Shown: positions 11,184 through 21,362, counted from the stretch's first letter. The stretch is DNA of 64,000 nucleotides from Mauremys mutica (GCF_020497125.1 NC_059075.1:103393222-103457221); one strand, 5' to 3'. Program-made: numbers and translations. The notes: generated from the sequence alone by a model not told the origin.

Positions 11184-13172
11184 AAGGAGTCCCAGAATCG
11201 CAAAAGAGCTCCAGCATGAACAGAACGGGAGATACTGGATCTGATCGCTGTATGGGGAGAAGAATCCATGCAGGCAGAACTTGGTTCCAAAAGATGAAAT
11301 GCCAATATATTTGCCAAAATCTCCAAGGGCATGATGGACAGAGGCTACAACAGGGACACACAGGGGTGCCATGTGAAAAGCTAAGGAGCTGAGCAAGCCT
11401 ACCAAAAACCAAAGGATGCAAATGGTCGCTCCAGGTCAGAGCCCCATACATGCCACTGCTATGATGAGCTGCATGCAATTCGAGGGGGGGGCTACCACTA
11501 CCCCACCACTGTCCGTGGACACCTGCAAGGGGGGAGTCTCACACAACAGGGATGAGGATTTTGTGGATGAGGAGGAGGTGGTGGTGGTTGAGGATAGCTC
11601 ACAGCAGGCAAGTGGAGAATCCCTTCTCCCTGGCAGCCAGGAACTGTTCATCACCCTGGAGCCAATACCCTCCCAAGGCGGGCTCCTGGACCATGAAGCC
11701 AGAGAAGACACCTCTGGTGAGTGTACCTTTGTAAATATAATACAGGGTTTAAAAGCAAGCATGTTTAATTATTAATTTGCCCTGAAGACTTGGGATGCGT
11801 TCGTGGCCAGTATAGCTACTGGAAAAGTCTGTTAACGTGTCTGGGGATGGAGCGGAATTCCTCCAGGGACATCTCCATGAAGCTCTCCTGGAGGTTCTCT
11901 AAAAGCCTTTGCAGAAGGTTTCTGGGGAGGGCAGCCTTATTTCGTCTGCCATGGTAGGACACTTTACTACGCCAAGCCAGTAGCAAGTAGTCTGGAATCA
12001 TTGCAGAACAAAATATTGCAGCGAATGGGCCCAGGCTTTGGTGGCATTCAAGCAAGATTTGTTCTTTATCTCTCTGTGTTAGCCTCAGGAGAGTGATATC
12101 ATTCATAGTCACCTGGTTGAAATACGGGAAATTTGTTTAAGGGGACATTCAGAGGTGCCTTTTCCTGCTGGGCTGTTTGCCTTTGGCTGAAAATAAATCA
12201 TCCCCGCTGTTAGCCATGCAGTGGGGGGGAAGTCCATTCATGCTGAGCTGTTTGCGTTTGGCTGACAGGGATCTTCCCTGATACTAGTGACGTGGTGGGA
12301 GGGGGTGAAGCGATCATCCCAGAGAATTGGAGCGGGGTAGTTGGATTGTGCTGCACATTCACTCTAAAACCACAGCCCCTCCTTTTAAATGGCCAACCCA
12401 ATGGCCTTTGCTTGCTATGGGAAAGGAGGACGCTGCTGTTTGAAACTGTTCCCACATGTTATGAAGGTTGAAGAAGCCGAAACCCTTCGCCTTACCATGG
12501 CTGACTTCAAGACGAATTCTGTTGCCCAGCCGAGCGTGTGTGATGTCTCACACCAAACCGGCAGGCACTCAATATAAGAGGCAAAATCCAACCTTGTATC
12601 AAAAGCACATGTGCTATGTAATGTGAATCGCTTGATTCAGTGTGAAATAGTCTTCCCTTTGTTCTCTAAAATGTATCTTTTTAAATACTACTCTCCCTTT
12701 TTTTCCTCCTGCAGCTGCAAAATGTTTCTACTCTCTCCCTATCATCTCCGTCCCAGAGGCTAGTCAGATTAGAAGGTGAAAAAAAAGCATTTGTGATGAC
12801 ATGTTCTCAGAGCTCATGCAGTCCTCCTGCACTGAAAGAGCTCAGCAGAATGTGTGGAGGCAAACAATGGCAGAGTCCAGGAAAGTGTTAAATGAATGCG
12901 ACGAGAGAAGAGAGGAGAACACTGAGAGGAGGTAGGATGCAATGCTGAGGCTAATGGGGAAGAAAACTGACATGCTCAGGCATCTGGTGGAGCCCCAGGA
13001 AAGGCAGCAGGAGCACAGACCGCCACTGCAACCCTGTATAACCACCTGCCCTCCTCCCCAAGTTCCATATCCTCCTCACCCAGATGCCCAAGAATGCGGA
13101 GGGAAGGCTACGGGCACCCAGCCACTCCACCCCAGAGGATTGCCCAAGCAACAGAAGACTGGCATGCAGTAA
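11184..13172 (+). pseudogene. Harbinger Myb/SANT-like accessory protein, decayed two-exon gene
   Basis: Exon 1 (about 11,184-11,716) reads through a Myb/SANT-like DNA-binding domain. Recognisable pieces are EILDLIAVWGEES, AKISKGMMDRGYNRD and AEQAYQKPKDANGR, then an acidic/serine linker (DEDFVDEEEVVVVEDSSQQ). It ends at a good GTGAGT donor. Exon 2 follows a polypyrimidine-CAG acceptor at 12,714 and encodes a charged, coiled segment (RAQQNVWRQTMAESRK, LVEPQERQQEHRPPLQP), ending at TAA 13,170-13,172. The expected start codon is now AAG, and there are at least three in-frame stops in the SANT part plus frame damage in exon 2, so it is a pseudogene. In Harbinger elements this protein binds DNA and brings the transposase to the element ends. 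Exon limits follow splice signals and my recollection of turtle relatives. Confidence 0.75.
11816..12112 (-). CDS. Conserved antisense ORF within the Harbinger accessory-gene intron, function unknown
   Basis: This is an open 98-codon frame with no recognised domain. It is notable because the second, older Harbinger (17,652-17,945, same strand) encodes a related but stop-containing peptide. AALPRNLLQRLLENLQESF here matches AIPRNLRERIAEYLCESF there. A preceding block, LLRLTQRDKEQILLE...LGPFA, matches LRVTKAQRTQLLLAF...PGPYA. Similarity at protein level between diverged copies suggests that this frame was translated. It is predicted to be soluble and helical with no membrane segment. Whether it is a separate gene or one exon of a longer protein is not clear. 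It lies antisense to the intron of the Myb/SANT gene. Confidence 0.45.
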   Translation of the reverse strand: MTMNDITLLRLTQRDKEQILLECHQSLGPFAAIFCSAMIPDYLLLAWRSKVSYHGRRNKAALPRNLLQRLLENLQESFMEMSLEEFRSIPRHVNRLFQ

Positions 13173-13435
13173 GTTTTGAACTGTAGTGTAGCCTTGTCCT
13201 TCCCACCTCCCCTCATCCACCACCTCACCCGATACTTCCCTCCCCACCCACCCCTCCCAGGCTACTTTGTGAGTTTCCCCCCTATTTGTGTGATGAATAA
13301 AGAATGCATGATTTTGAAACAATAATGACTATTGCAACTGAAAGTGCTGATTGAAGGGAAGAGGTCGGTTGGCTTACAGGGAAGTAGAGTCAACCAAAGG
13401 GGCAGGTTTTCATCAAGGAGAAACAAAGAGAACTG

Positions 13436-14770
13436 TCACATTGTAGCCTGGCCAGTCATGAAACTGGTTTTCAAAGTTTCTCTGATGCACAGGGCACCCA
13501 GCTGTGCTCTTCTAATCACCCTGGTGTCTGGCTGCGCATAATCAGCTGCCATATGATTTGCCTCAACCTCCCACCCCGCCATAAATGTCTCCCCCTTACT
13601 CTCACAGATATTGTGGAGCACACAGCAAACAGCAATAACAATGGGAATATTGGTTTTGCCGAGGTCTAACCTAGTCAGTAAACTGCGCCAGCGAGCTTTT
13701 AAATGTCCAAATGCACATTCTACCACTATTCTGCACTTGCTCAGCCTATAGTTGAACTGCTCCTTACTACTGTCCAGGCTGCCTGTGTATGGCTTCATGA
13801 GCCATGGGAACAAGGAGTAGGCTAGGTCTCCAAGGATAACTATTGGCATTTCAACATCCCCAACTGTAATTTTCTGGTCTGGGAAGTAAGTTCCTTCCTG
13901 CAGCTGTTCAAACAGACCAGAGTTCCTGAAGATGCAAGCATCATGCACCTTTACCGGCCATCCCATGTTGATGTTGGTGAAACATCCCTTGTGATCCACC
14001 AGTGCTTGCAGCACCATTGAAAAGTACCCCTTGCAGTTTATGTACTAGCTGCCAAGGAGGTCCGGTCCCAAGATAGGGATATGCGTTCCATCTATTGCCC
14101 CATCACAGTTAGGGAATCCCATTGCAGCAAAGCCATCCACTATGACCTGCACATTTCCCAGAGTCACTACCCTTGATAGCAGCAGCTCAGTGATTGCGTT
14201 GGCTACTTGGATCACAGCAGCCCCCACAGTAGATTTACCCACTCCAAATTGATTCCCTACTGACCAGTAGCTGTCTAGTGTTGCAAGCTTCCAAAAGGCT
14301 CTCACCACTCGCTTCTCAACTGTGAGGGCTGCTCTCATCTTGGTATTCCTGCGCTTCAAGGCAGGGGAAAGCAAGTCACAATGTTCCATGAAAGTGCCCT
14401 TATGCATGCGAAAGTTTCGCAGCCACTGGAAATCATCCCATACCCGCAACACTAGATGGTCCCACCAGTCTGTGCTTGTTTCCCGGGCCCAGAATTGGCG
14501 TTCCACGGCCATTACCACCATGATGTCCAAATTGCCAGAGCCCGTGCTTTGAGAAAAGTCTGTGTCCATGTCCTCATCACTATCGTGATCGCGCTGTTGT
14601 CGCCTCCTTGCCTGCTTTTGCAGGTTCTGCACATGCTGCAGGATAATTGCAAGGTGTTTACAATGCTCACAACAGCACCGGTGAGCTGAGTGGGCTCCAT
14701 GTTTGCCGTGGTATGGCGTCTGCAGGAGAAAAGAGTTGCAGCGGAAGCAGTGGATGACGACGGATGCCAC
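13436..14770 (-). pseudogene. PIF/Harbinger DDE transposase, one premature stop
   Basis: The minus-strand frame runs 445 codons from ATG at 14,770 to TGA at 13,436-13,438, interrupted only by one in-frame TAG at 14,045-14,047. The N-terminal half has a helical DNA-binding region (RAALTVEKRVVRAFWKLA, FGVGKSTVGAAVIQVANAI). The DDE_Tnp_4/HARBI1-like catalytic core follows: DGTHIPI (first Asp), GDLAYSLFPWLMKPY (second Asp) and RIVVECAFGHLKARWRSLL (Glu). The three catalytic acidic residues are all kept. Length and motif order fit Harbinger transposases, which cut and paste elements at TWA-type sites. Apart from the stop there is no frameshift, suggesting fairly recent inactivation compared with the copy at 18.2-20.3 kb. 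The exact start is not certain, because no outside evidence fixes it. Confidence 0.88.
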
Positions 14771-15436
14771 AAGAATAGATATTTATACAGAAAGACAAGA
14801 GGACCTGTGAGGTAGATTCATGGCACCAGGAGAGCAGAGTTGCAGCGGAAGTGGTGGAGGATGACAGTTAGCACCATGCACATTTCCCTGAGGAAGAACA
14901 CACGTATCCGGGAGCACATGACAGACAATGTGGAGAAATTCGCTATTGAGACAAGAGCAGCAGAGCAGAATTGCTGTGGAAGCGGTGTATGATGACAGTT
15001 AGCAGTCCTATTGCACCATCTGCTGACAGCAGCACCCAGGACACAACAGCGGTGGTGTCGGTGAGCTGAGCTGGCTGCACGCTTGCCGAGGTATGGCGTC
15101 TGCACGGAAAAAAGGTGCGAAATGATTGTCTGCTGTTGCTTTCATGGAGGGAGGGGCGACTGACGACATTTACCCAGAATCACCCGCAACAATATTTTTG
15201 CCCCATCAGGCATTGGGAGCTCAACCCAGAATTCCAGTGGGCAGCAGAGACTGCGGGAACTGTGGGATAGCTACCCACAGTGTAACACTCCGAAAGTCAA
15301 TGCTAGCCACAGTAGTGTGGATGCACGCCGCCGACTTAATGCACTTAGTGGGGACACACACAATCGACTGTATAAAATTGCTTCCTAAAAATCAACTTCT
15401 ATAAATTTGACCTAATTTCGTAGTGTAGACATACCC

Positions 15437-15550
15437 TCACACACATTTGTCAGTTACGCTCAGGCGTAGCCCCACTGATTTCAGTGGGGTTACTACCATG
15501 CTTAAAGCTACATGCATGCTCAAATACCTTGCTGAATCAGGGCCTAAGTT
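15437..15550 (+). repeat. Right half of a palindromic repeat split by the Harbinger insertion
   Basis: The sequence to the right of the Harbinger ends 'ccttgctgaatcagggcc', which is the inverted complement of 'ttcaattcagcaag' just left of it (10,838-10,851). I recognise both as ends of a palindromic dispersed repeat of turtles. The Harbinger therefore inserted into an older repeat. Confidence 0.5.
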
Positions 15551-16419
15551 TGGCAATCGTCATCAGTATGATTTTAAAAGTTTCTTTCATTTCTGTCCTT
15601 GTTCAAACAACTAGTAACATTTTCTCCTCAGCTTGGAAATTTAGGACATTTATGTCCTATCACTAAAACAGTGTTCAAACTGAAATCTGAGGAAACCAAG
15701 GACAGATTTTTAAATGTATTTAGGCACCTTGTGGTATTTTCAGAAGCACCTAAGTAACTCCCAGTGATTTCAATAGGAGTTAGGCACATAGGAGCTTTTG
15801 AAAATCCCCCTAGGCACCTAAATATAGCTTTTAAAAATCTGATCCTGCTTTCTGTAAAGAAGCTGTTGTGATAAATTTCTAGCGGAAAAGCATAGGTGGT
15901 ATTTACCCAGAGGACAGCCCACAGTTTGGTATGTTTTCTTTAGATTTAAAAACCACAAATAAGTGAGTTTTTTCAAAGTGTTGTGAATGGAATGTATGCA
16001 ATTGTACACAATTCACAGTATTCATTAACAGGGCAAACCGTCTTGCACAGAAGGAGTCAAAGCTGCCAGTTATGTACAATGTCACTTTTTGTGCAGAAGC
16101 TGAGATATAGTCTCATGCCATTCATGTAGTGCAGCATACTAAATATTTTGAGACACTTTGGCAGCACAGAAACAAGGGACAAGAATACATCACCAATTTC
16201 AAGGTCAAATTGAAGTCAATGAAGCTGTGTCAGTTTATACCCAATAAAGTTTTAAGCCAAATTTTCTATCTTCCTGAAGCTCAGCTAGGCCCACACTTCA
16301 ATGCAATATTTTGTTTATGTATTGAAACAAAGTTGCTATTTACTTGCCAGAGATTAGCGAGTGAGTGAAAGGGAGGTGTTGAATCATTACAGGAGTTCTT
16401 TTTTTCCTTCAGAGAACTA
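15551..16419. other. Intergenic; partial palindromic repeat at 15,695-15,840
   Basis: Positions about 15,695-15,840 contain repeated 'taggcacct' and 'taggcac' units with self-complementary flanks ('gatttttaaa' / 'tttaaaaatc'), a family that I recognise from turtle DNA. The rest is AT-rich with no gene. Confidence 0.45.
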
Positions 16420-16928
16420 TCTCTACACTATGGAGATTACACCAGCATATCTACAGGTCATAGCCTATATCAGGGGTCGGCAACCGATGGCATGCAGCTC
16501 GCCAGAGTAAGAACCCTGGCGGGCTGGGCCAATCGCGGCTCCCACTGGTTGCGGTTCGCTGCTTCAGGCCAATGAGGGTGGTGGAAAGCCGCGGCCTGCA
16601 CATCCCTCGGCCCACGCCGCTTCCCGCCGCCCCCATTGGCCTGGAGTGATGAACCGCAGCCAGTGGGAGCTGTGATCAGCCAAACCTGTGGACGCAGCAT
16701 ATAAACAAACTGTCCCGGTCCGCCAGGGTGCTTACCCTAGTGAGCTGCGTGCCAGAGGTTGCCGACCCCTGGCCTATAGTCATAGCCTACAGCAATGGAA
16801 GGGATTTCTCCATATACCACCTCCCCAGATGATGGTAGCTAAGTCAATGGACGCATTCTTCCATCTACATAGCTGTGTCTACACAGGGGGTTAGGTCAGC
16901 ATAGCTACATCTGTTGGGGTATGGATTT
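16420..16928. repeat. Dispersed MITE-like repeat containing a hAT insertion
   Basis: Flanking segments 'ctctacactatggagattacaccagc' (shortened here) on the left and 'gtgtctacacagggggttag' on the right look like the arms of one older MITE, separated by the hAT copy at 16,471-16,771. Ends are not sharply defined. Confidence 0.35.
16471..16771 (+). mobile_element. Non-autonomous hAT element, 301 bp, 8-bp target duplication
   Basis: Inverted ends CAGGGGTCGGCAACC and GGTTGCCGACCCCTG are nearly perfect complements and typical of hAT (Charlie-like) MITEs. The flanks are gcctatat (16,463-16,470) and gcctatag (16,772-16,779), an 8-bp duplication with one mismatch. It is a different family from the 'gccgccccaagca' elements. 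It has no coding capacity. Confidence 0.85.
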
Positions 16929-17640
16929 TTCAGGCCTCAGTCCAGCACTAAGTATTCCCTTTTTCTTTCCTTTGATATCTGATAATCACTTCTCAGATGC
17001 AGAAGCATTGCTTTATGATCTCTGGTGGAGAATAGTGCTTCCTGCCCTGAGCTTCACATGGACAGTGAACTCCTTTCTATGTTTAAAAAAAAAACCTCAG
17101 TCTCTAAACACAAGACACTTTCCGGTGATTTTTTAACACTGAAATTCTAGATTAGCAAAGAAAGGCTAGGATGTTCCAGTTAAAAGATGCTAAATATAAT
17201 AGTTTCAAGACCGATAGGGACTGGGGCAGTATAGGAACAGGACTGAAAGAGGCCCATCACAATGTATTGGATTGTTCACTCCACCCATGTTGAGAACAGC
17301 ATTGACCAGCTCCAGAGAAAGCTGTACAGTCTCTCTGCTGCAGCGACAGTGCTGCAAAAGGTCTGGTTTGAATGGGGTGGTTGAGGAGATTATTGGTTCC
17401 TCACGAAGAATTTTTAGGGCTTCTCCACAGAGAGGAAGAGAGTTTCCAAACAGGTCATGCATCCCATTTCCACCTCTGATGTTTATTTGTATGGAACATA
17501 AATGACAATCCACACAGTACTTCATCTCTCCAGGTTTTTAAAGTGAGTTCAGAGTTCACGAAAGCTAATTTATAATCCTGGAGACTTTATAATCCCATTC
17601 CCAATTTAAGACAAAAGTAGTACAACAGAGGTAGAGTTGG
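16929..17640. other. Intergenic with an unexplained 106-codon minus-strand ORF
   Basis: The minus-strand frame 17,205-17,525 encodes a cysteine-containing peptide (INIRGGNGMHDLFGNSLPLC near its start) with codon use that looks plausible, but I do not recognise a family. It sits just left of the older Harbinger and could be part of that element, a pseudogene fragment, or chance. I do not call it a gene. Confidence 0.3.
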
Positions 17641-17651
17641 CACCTGTTTTT

Positions 17652-17945
17652 TCATTCCCCTGTAGAGTTAGGCAGAAGGAGGGGCCATGCAGGACACTTT
17701 ATGTGCCTAGGCATGTCCCATTTATCCTCCTGAGATCTTGATAAAACTTTCACAGAGATACTCTGCAATCCTCTCCCGAAGGTTTCTGGGGATTGCTTCC
17801 TCCCCAATAGAACACTTTCCCACCCCACTCTGCAATAGTTTGGCTGGCACCATTGCAGTAAACAGGCTAATGGCATATGGGCCTGGACAGCTTCAGAATG
17901 CCAATAGCAGCTGTGTTCTCTGTGCCTTTGTGACCCTCAGAAGTG
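17652..17945 (-). pseudogene. Degenerate copy of the Harbinger small antisense ORF
   Basis: Read on the minus strand, the peptide LRVTKAQRTQLLLAF ... AIPRNLRERIAEYLCESF is related to the 98-residue frame at 11,816-12,112. At least two in-frame stops are present. Here the ORF is on the same strand as the transposase and about 220 bp beyond its 3' end. Confidence 0.45.
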
Positions 17946-19032
17946 AGATATCAGCTAAAATCACAACCACTTGTGGAAAATAGTGTCAATATTCTGTGCC
18001 ATTGCCCTATGCTCATATCCATGGAATAGGGACCAAAATTTTATAGCTTCATGCAAGAGAAAAAAAAATGACCCCACCCCTCAGCAGGCCATACTCACCA
18101 TGGTTGTGGCTGGAGAACAGTGCTGTGCCAAGGCACTCCGAAGCCACTGGCGTGGCTAATCCTTTAAGTGCTCTTTCAAAGCCACCATCAACTGCATAGG
18201 TCCACACTGGGGTCTTGTAATAGCCCTTGTGTCTGGCTGTTTAAAGTCAGCTGCCACACCACCTCCATCCTGACGGCAGCTTTTCCCCCTTTACTTTACA
18301 GATATTATGTAGGATGCAACAGGCAGCCAACACCACTGGGATGTGTTTCTGACTGAGATCCAATCTAGTGAACAAACACTGCCAGTGTTTCCTTTGGTCT
18401 ACCAAAAGCACATTCAAACAGTCAATCTGCACCTGTTGAGCCAGTAGCTGAATCTTTTCCTGGTGCTGTCAAGATGGCCAATGTACTGCTTTATGAGCCC
18501 GGGAGCAAAGAGTAGGCTGGGCCCCCCCGAATCACTGTTGGCGTTTCATAAACTGTCCCTACTTGCAGCTTTCTGAACAGGCCTGTGTTCTTAAAGATGC
18601 AGGCATCATGCACCTTCCTTAACCAACCCACACTGATATAGATGAAGTGTCCTTGTGATCCACCATTATGTCTTGCACGTTGCCAAGAGTCACAGACCTG
18701 CATATCAGGAGATTATTAATGGCCCTGTAGACTTGCGAGACAACAGTCTCTCCTGTGAATGTTCCATCTCCAAATGATTTCTCACTGACTGGTAGCAAAT
18801 CAGTGTTGCATGATTCCAGAGTACAAGCATCACTCATTTCTCCATTGTCAATGCAGCTCTCATTTTGCATCCAAAAGTTCTGCAGCCACTGCTTGTCATC
18901 CCAAACCTGCATTACGATGCAATCCTACTAGCCAGTGCTTTTTTCTCTGGCCCAGAAGCAGCGATCCACTATTTGCAGCTGTTCCGTGAACGCCACCAAT
19001 AACCCTGAATTGTTTTTTCACTATGTCCCATA

Positions 19033-20040
19033 CAGGGGCGGCTCTAGCTTTTTTGCTGCCCCAAGCACGGCAGGCAGGCTGCCTTCGGCGGCTTTCCTGT
19101 GGGAGGTCCCCAGTCCTGCGGATTTGGTGGCTTGCCTGCGGGAGGTCCGCCAGTCCCGCGGCTTCAGTGTACCCGCCGCTGAATTGCCGCTGAATCCGCA
19201 GGACCAGTGGACCTCCCGCAGGCAAGCCGCCAAAGGCTGCCTGACTGCCGCTGTAGACGAGCGGACTCACCCTTGCGGCGCCTCCTGCTGGTGTCTTCTG
19301 GGAATTAGCTCGATTCCAGCTCCGGAGTGCCCTCTGCAGGCCAGTGATCCGCCTGTCCTCTGGCCCCCGTGTCCCTCCCTGGACCCCGGTGCCCTTTTAC
19401 CTGGGGTGCTGCCCCCTGGCAGTAACCCCTCAGTCTTAGGATCTCCCCTCCCTGGGGAACCCCACCCACTATCCCCACCTTGCCTCAGTATATGGCTACT
19501 GCCTGTCATTGTCTAGCCCCACGTCCTGTTGCAGACTGCAGTATCAGCCTACTCATCACTGGCAAGGTTGGGTTTGGACCTGCTGCCTTGGCCTACCCCT
19601 GGGCTTCCCTGTGCAACCCCCAGTACCTGTTAGCCTTATGCTAGGCCGCAGCCTGGGACTTTCTAGGCTGGAGCTCCCCAGCTCCTCTGCCTTTCCCCAG
19701 CCCTGCTTCACTCAGGTACCTTATGTCCAGCTCCCTGCAGCCAGGCCCATCTCCCTCTACAGCTAGAGAGAGACTCCTTGGACCTCTGGCTCACAGCCTC
19801 TTATAGGGGCCAGCTGGGCCTGATTGGGGCATGGCCACAGCTGAGCCTACTTTCCCCAATGGGCTCAGCTTAGTAGCTCCCAGCCACAACCTTCCCCCAG
19901 GGCTGTTTTAAGCCCTTCAGGGCAGGAGCAGGGGACCACCCTGCTACGGCTGCCCTCGCAGGGACTGGCAGGCTGCCCCCCCCCCGTGGCTTGCCGCCCC
20001 AGGCACGCACTTGGAGCACTGGTGCCTGGAGCCACTGCTG
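19033..20040 (+). mobile_element. hAT-type element, 1,008 bp, perfect 8-bp target duplication
   Basis: It begins CAGGGGCGGCTCTAGC and ends GGTGCCTGGAGCCACTGCTG, the same family as 1,381, 21,126, 26,320 and 30,389. The flanks are identical 8-mers, gtcccata at 19,025-19,032 and 20,041-20,048. Its host sequence is the transposase gene of the older Harbinger. It is longer than its relatives because the interior (about 19,262-19,945) carries unrelated sequence that looks like another inserted repeat. Confidence 0.9.
19262..19945. repeat. Foreign segment inside the hAT element (possible solo LTR or similar)
   Basis: CT-rich sequence that I recognise as a separate dispersed turtle repeat ('gcgcctcctgctggtgtctt' near the start, 'caggggaccaccctgctac' near the end). 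It accounts for the extra length of this hAT copy. I could not find a clear target duplication or LTR termini, so the class is uncertain and the limits are approximate. Confidence 0.35.
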
Positions 20041-20579
20041 GTCCCATAACAACCTGTCCTAGAAGAAATCCTCACATCTCCAGTTGTTGCGGTACTTCCT
20101 GTGGAACAGCAAATACAGGAGAATCATGTGACCTGTATTTGCAACATTCATGAGAATAGCGTAGAGCTCTGCAGGCTCCATGCTCCTCTCAGAGATGCCA
20201 GGCACCAAAAAGTTACACATGCGTTTGTGGGATTTTAAGTCACAAAAATTATGGAATATGGATAGTACCATGGGATGGAGAAAGTTGCGTGCTGAGAACT
20301 TGACCCCTAGCTGCCAGAGATCTCTAGGCAAGTCATTTCTACCCTACAACACATTGCAAAAATTTCCCAAAAGGAACTGTGCTGGACAGCAGCACCTGGG
20401 AAACAGATACCTACCCAACATGCACCACACTTTACATTGACTCAAGCACTCCTGGTGAGTATGCACAGCACTGACACAAGTAGCAAAGTATGCATGAACC
20501 CAAGTGATATGTAAATGTAAGCGTCCGCATGCCAACATAACTTGCATCAATCAGAGTTTGTAGTGTAGACGTAGCCTTA

Positions 20580-21117
20580 GAGCTTTGTATTGTCTCTCTC
20601 TAAAGGGGCAAACTTAACTTAGATCCAAGGCAAATGAATGTCTTTGAATCACTTTGATAATGTTAAAGTTACCACTTTGACAAGATAAGATACCATATTG
20701 CTGATTCAGTCACTTGCATAATGATCTAATGACCTTTCCTGATTGATGCCAAGCTCTAAAAATACACACAGGACCATTAATGAGCCTCAGCTATTAAAAA
20801 AAAAAAAAATCACCCACACCTGGGCAATTCTGAAAAAGTGACTTTTTATTACAGGAAGCTGAAGCATTTAATTATCCTGCATCCTAATATAGTTGTAGGA
20901 AGAAGTGAATTAAGAAAGGAAACTTGAATCATTATACCAAATCTTTAAGTGAGAAAGGATTATTCCTTCTTTCCATACAGATGCCAATAATCACTGATGT
21001 AATTAGTAACTTGTAACTTGTAATTCTCCTTTACAAGAGCGAGTTCCCAGAGGAAACTGCCTACAACTAGACTAGTGGATTGCAGTTACTTTATACAAAC
21101 AATGGACCCAGTCTTGA
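20580..21117. other. Intergenic, no gene recognised
   Basis: AT-rich, with an A-run at about 20,795-20,809. Nothing supportable. Confidence 0.5.
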
Positions 21118-21125
21118 AAGGGGCT

Positions 21126-21362
21126 CAGCGGTGGATCCAGGCACCAGCGCTCCAAGAACATGCCTGGGGCGGCAAGCGTGAGGGATGCCTTGCCGGTCCC
21201 TGCGAGGGCAGCAGTCAGGCAGCCTTCGGCGGTGCGCCTGTGGGAGGTCTGCCCGTCCTGCGGATTTGGCGGTGGGCACGCCGAAGCCACGGGACTGGCG
21301 GACCTCCCGCAGGCAAGCCGCCAAATCTGTGGGACTGGGGACCTCCCGCAGGCAAGCTGCTG
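21126..21362 (-). mobile_element. hAT-type element, shortened (237 bp), perfect 8-bp target duplication
   Basis: Reverse orientation of the 'gccgccccaagca' family: the left end CAGCGGTGGATCCAGGCACC is the complement of the usual right end. The flanks are identical, aaggggct at 21,118-21,125 and 21,363-21,370. The right end (gcaagctgctg) lacks the usual terminal sequence, so this copy either moved as a deletion derivative with a poor end or has mutated. The perfect duplication supports transposition. Confidence 0.75.

Larger units (their letters stand above)
10858..15436. mobile_element. PIF/Harbinger DNA transposon, autonomous type, 4.58 kb
   Basis: The termini are inverted repeats sharing TCTACACTACGA: GCCCTGGTCTACACTACGA at the left, and the reverse complement of TCGTAGTGTAGACATACCC at the right. 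The flanks are tta (10,855-10,857) and tca (15,437-15,439), a slightly mutated 3-bp Harbinger target duplication. Inside are the two genes expected of the superfamily in convergent order: a two-exon Myb/SANT-like accessory gene on the plus strand (11,184-13,172) and a DDE transposase on the minus strand (13,436-14,770). A third ORF lies antisense within the accessory gene's intron. Both main genes are broken, so the copy is dead, though only mildly decayed. Confidence 0.88.
18168..20331 (-). pseudogene. Decayed Harbinger transposase, split by a hAT insertion
   Basis: The N-terminal piece (20,059-20,331) contains MEPAELYAILMNVANTGH and RKYRNNWRCEDFF. The hAT element 19,033-20,040 then interrupts it. 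Further fragments at 18,491-18,912 (VWDDKQWLQNFWMQNE; VHDACIFKNTGLFRKLQVGT; RGGPAYSLLPG) and 18,247-18,432 (HWQCLFTRLDLSQKHIPVV; CCILHNICKVKGE) align in order with the intact-like transposase at 13,436-14,770. Several frameshifts and stops are present. The second catalytic Asp position reads GGPAY rather than GDLAY, so that residue is lost. Clearly dead and older than the first copy. Confidence 0.8.
17641..20576. mobile_element. Second, older PIF/Harbinger copy with nested insertions
   Basis: The right end GTAGTGTAGACGTAGCC (ending 20,576) followed by TTA 20,577-20,579 is a Harbinger terminus. Inside, the minus strand carries a decayed transposase (18,168-20,331) and, left of it, a relative of the antisense ORF of the younger copy. 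A hAT element sits within the transposase. The left TIR was not found, so the left limit is where recognisable homology starts. The layout differs from the 10.86 kb copy: no Myb/SANT exon is visible between the small ORF and the transposase. Confidence 0.7.

Noticed and set aside
18935..19516. 193-codon plus-strand ORF
   Set aside because: It runs from Harbinger transposase remains into a hAT element and the repeat inside it; composition artefact.
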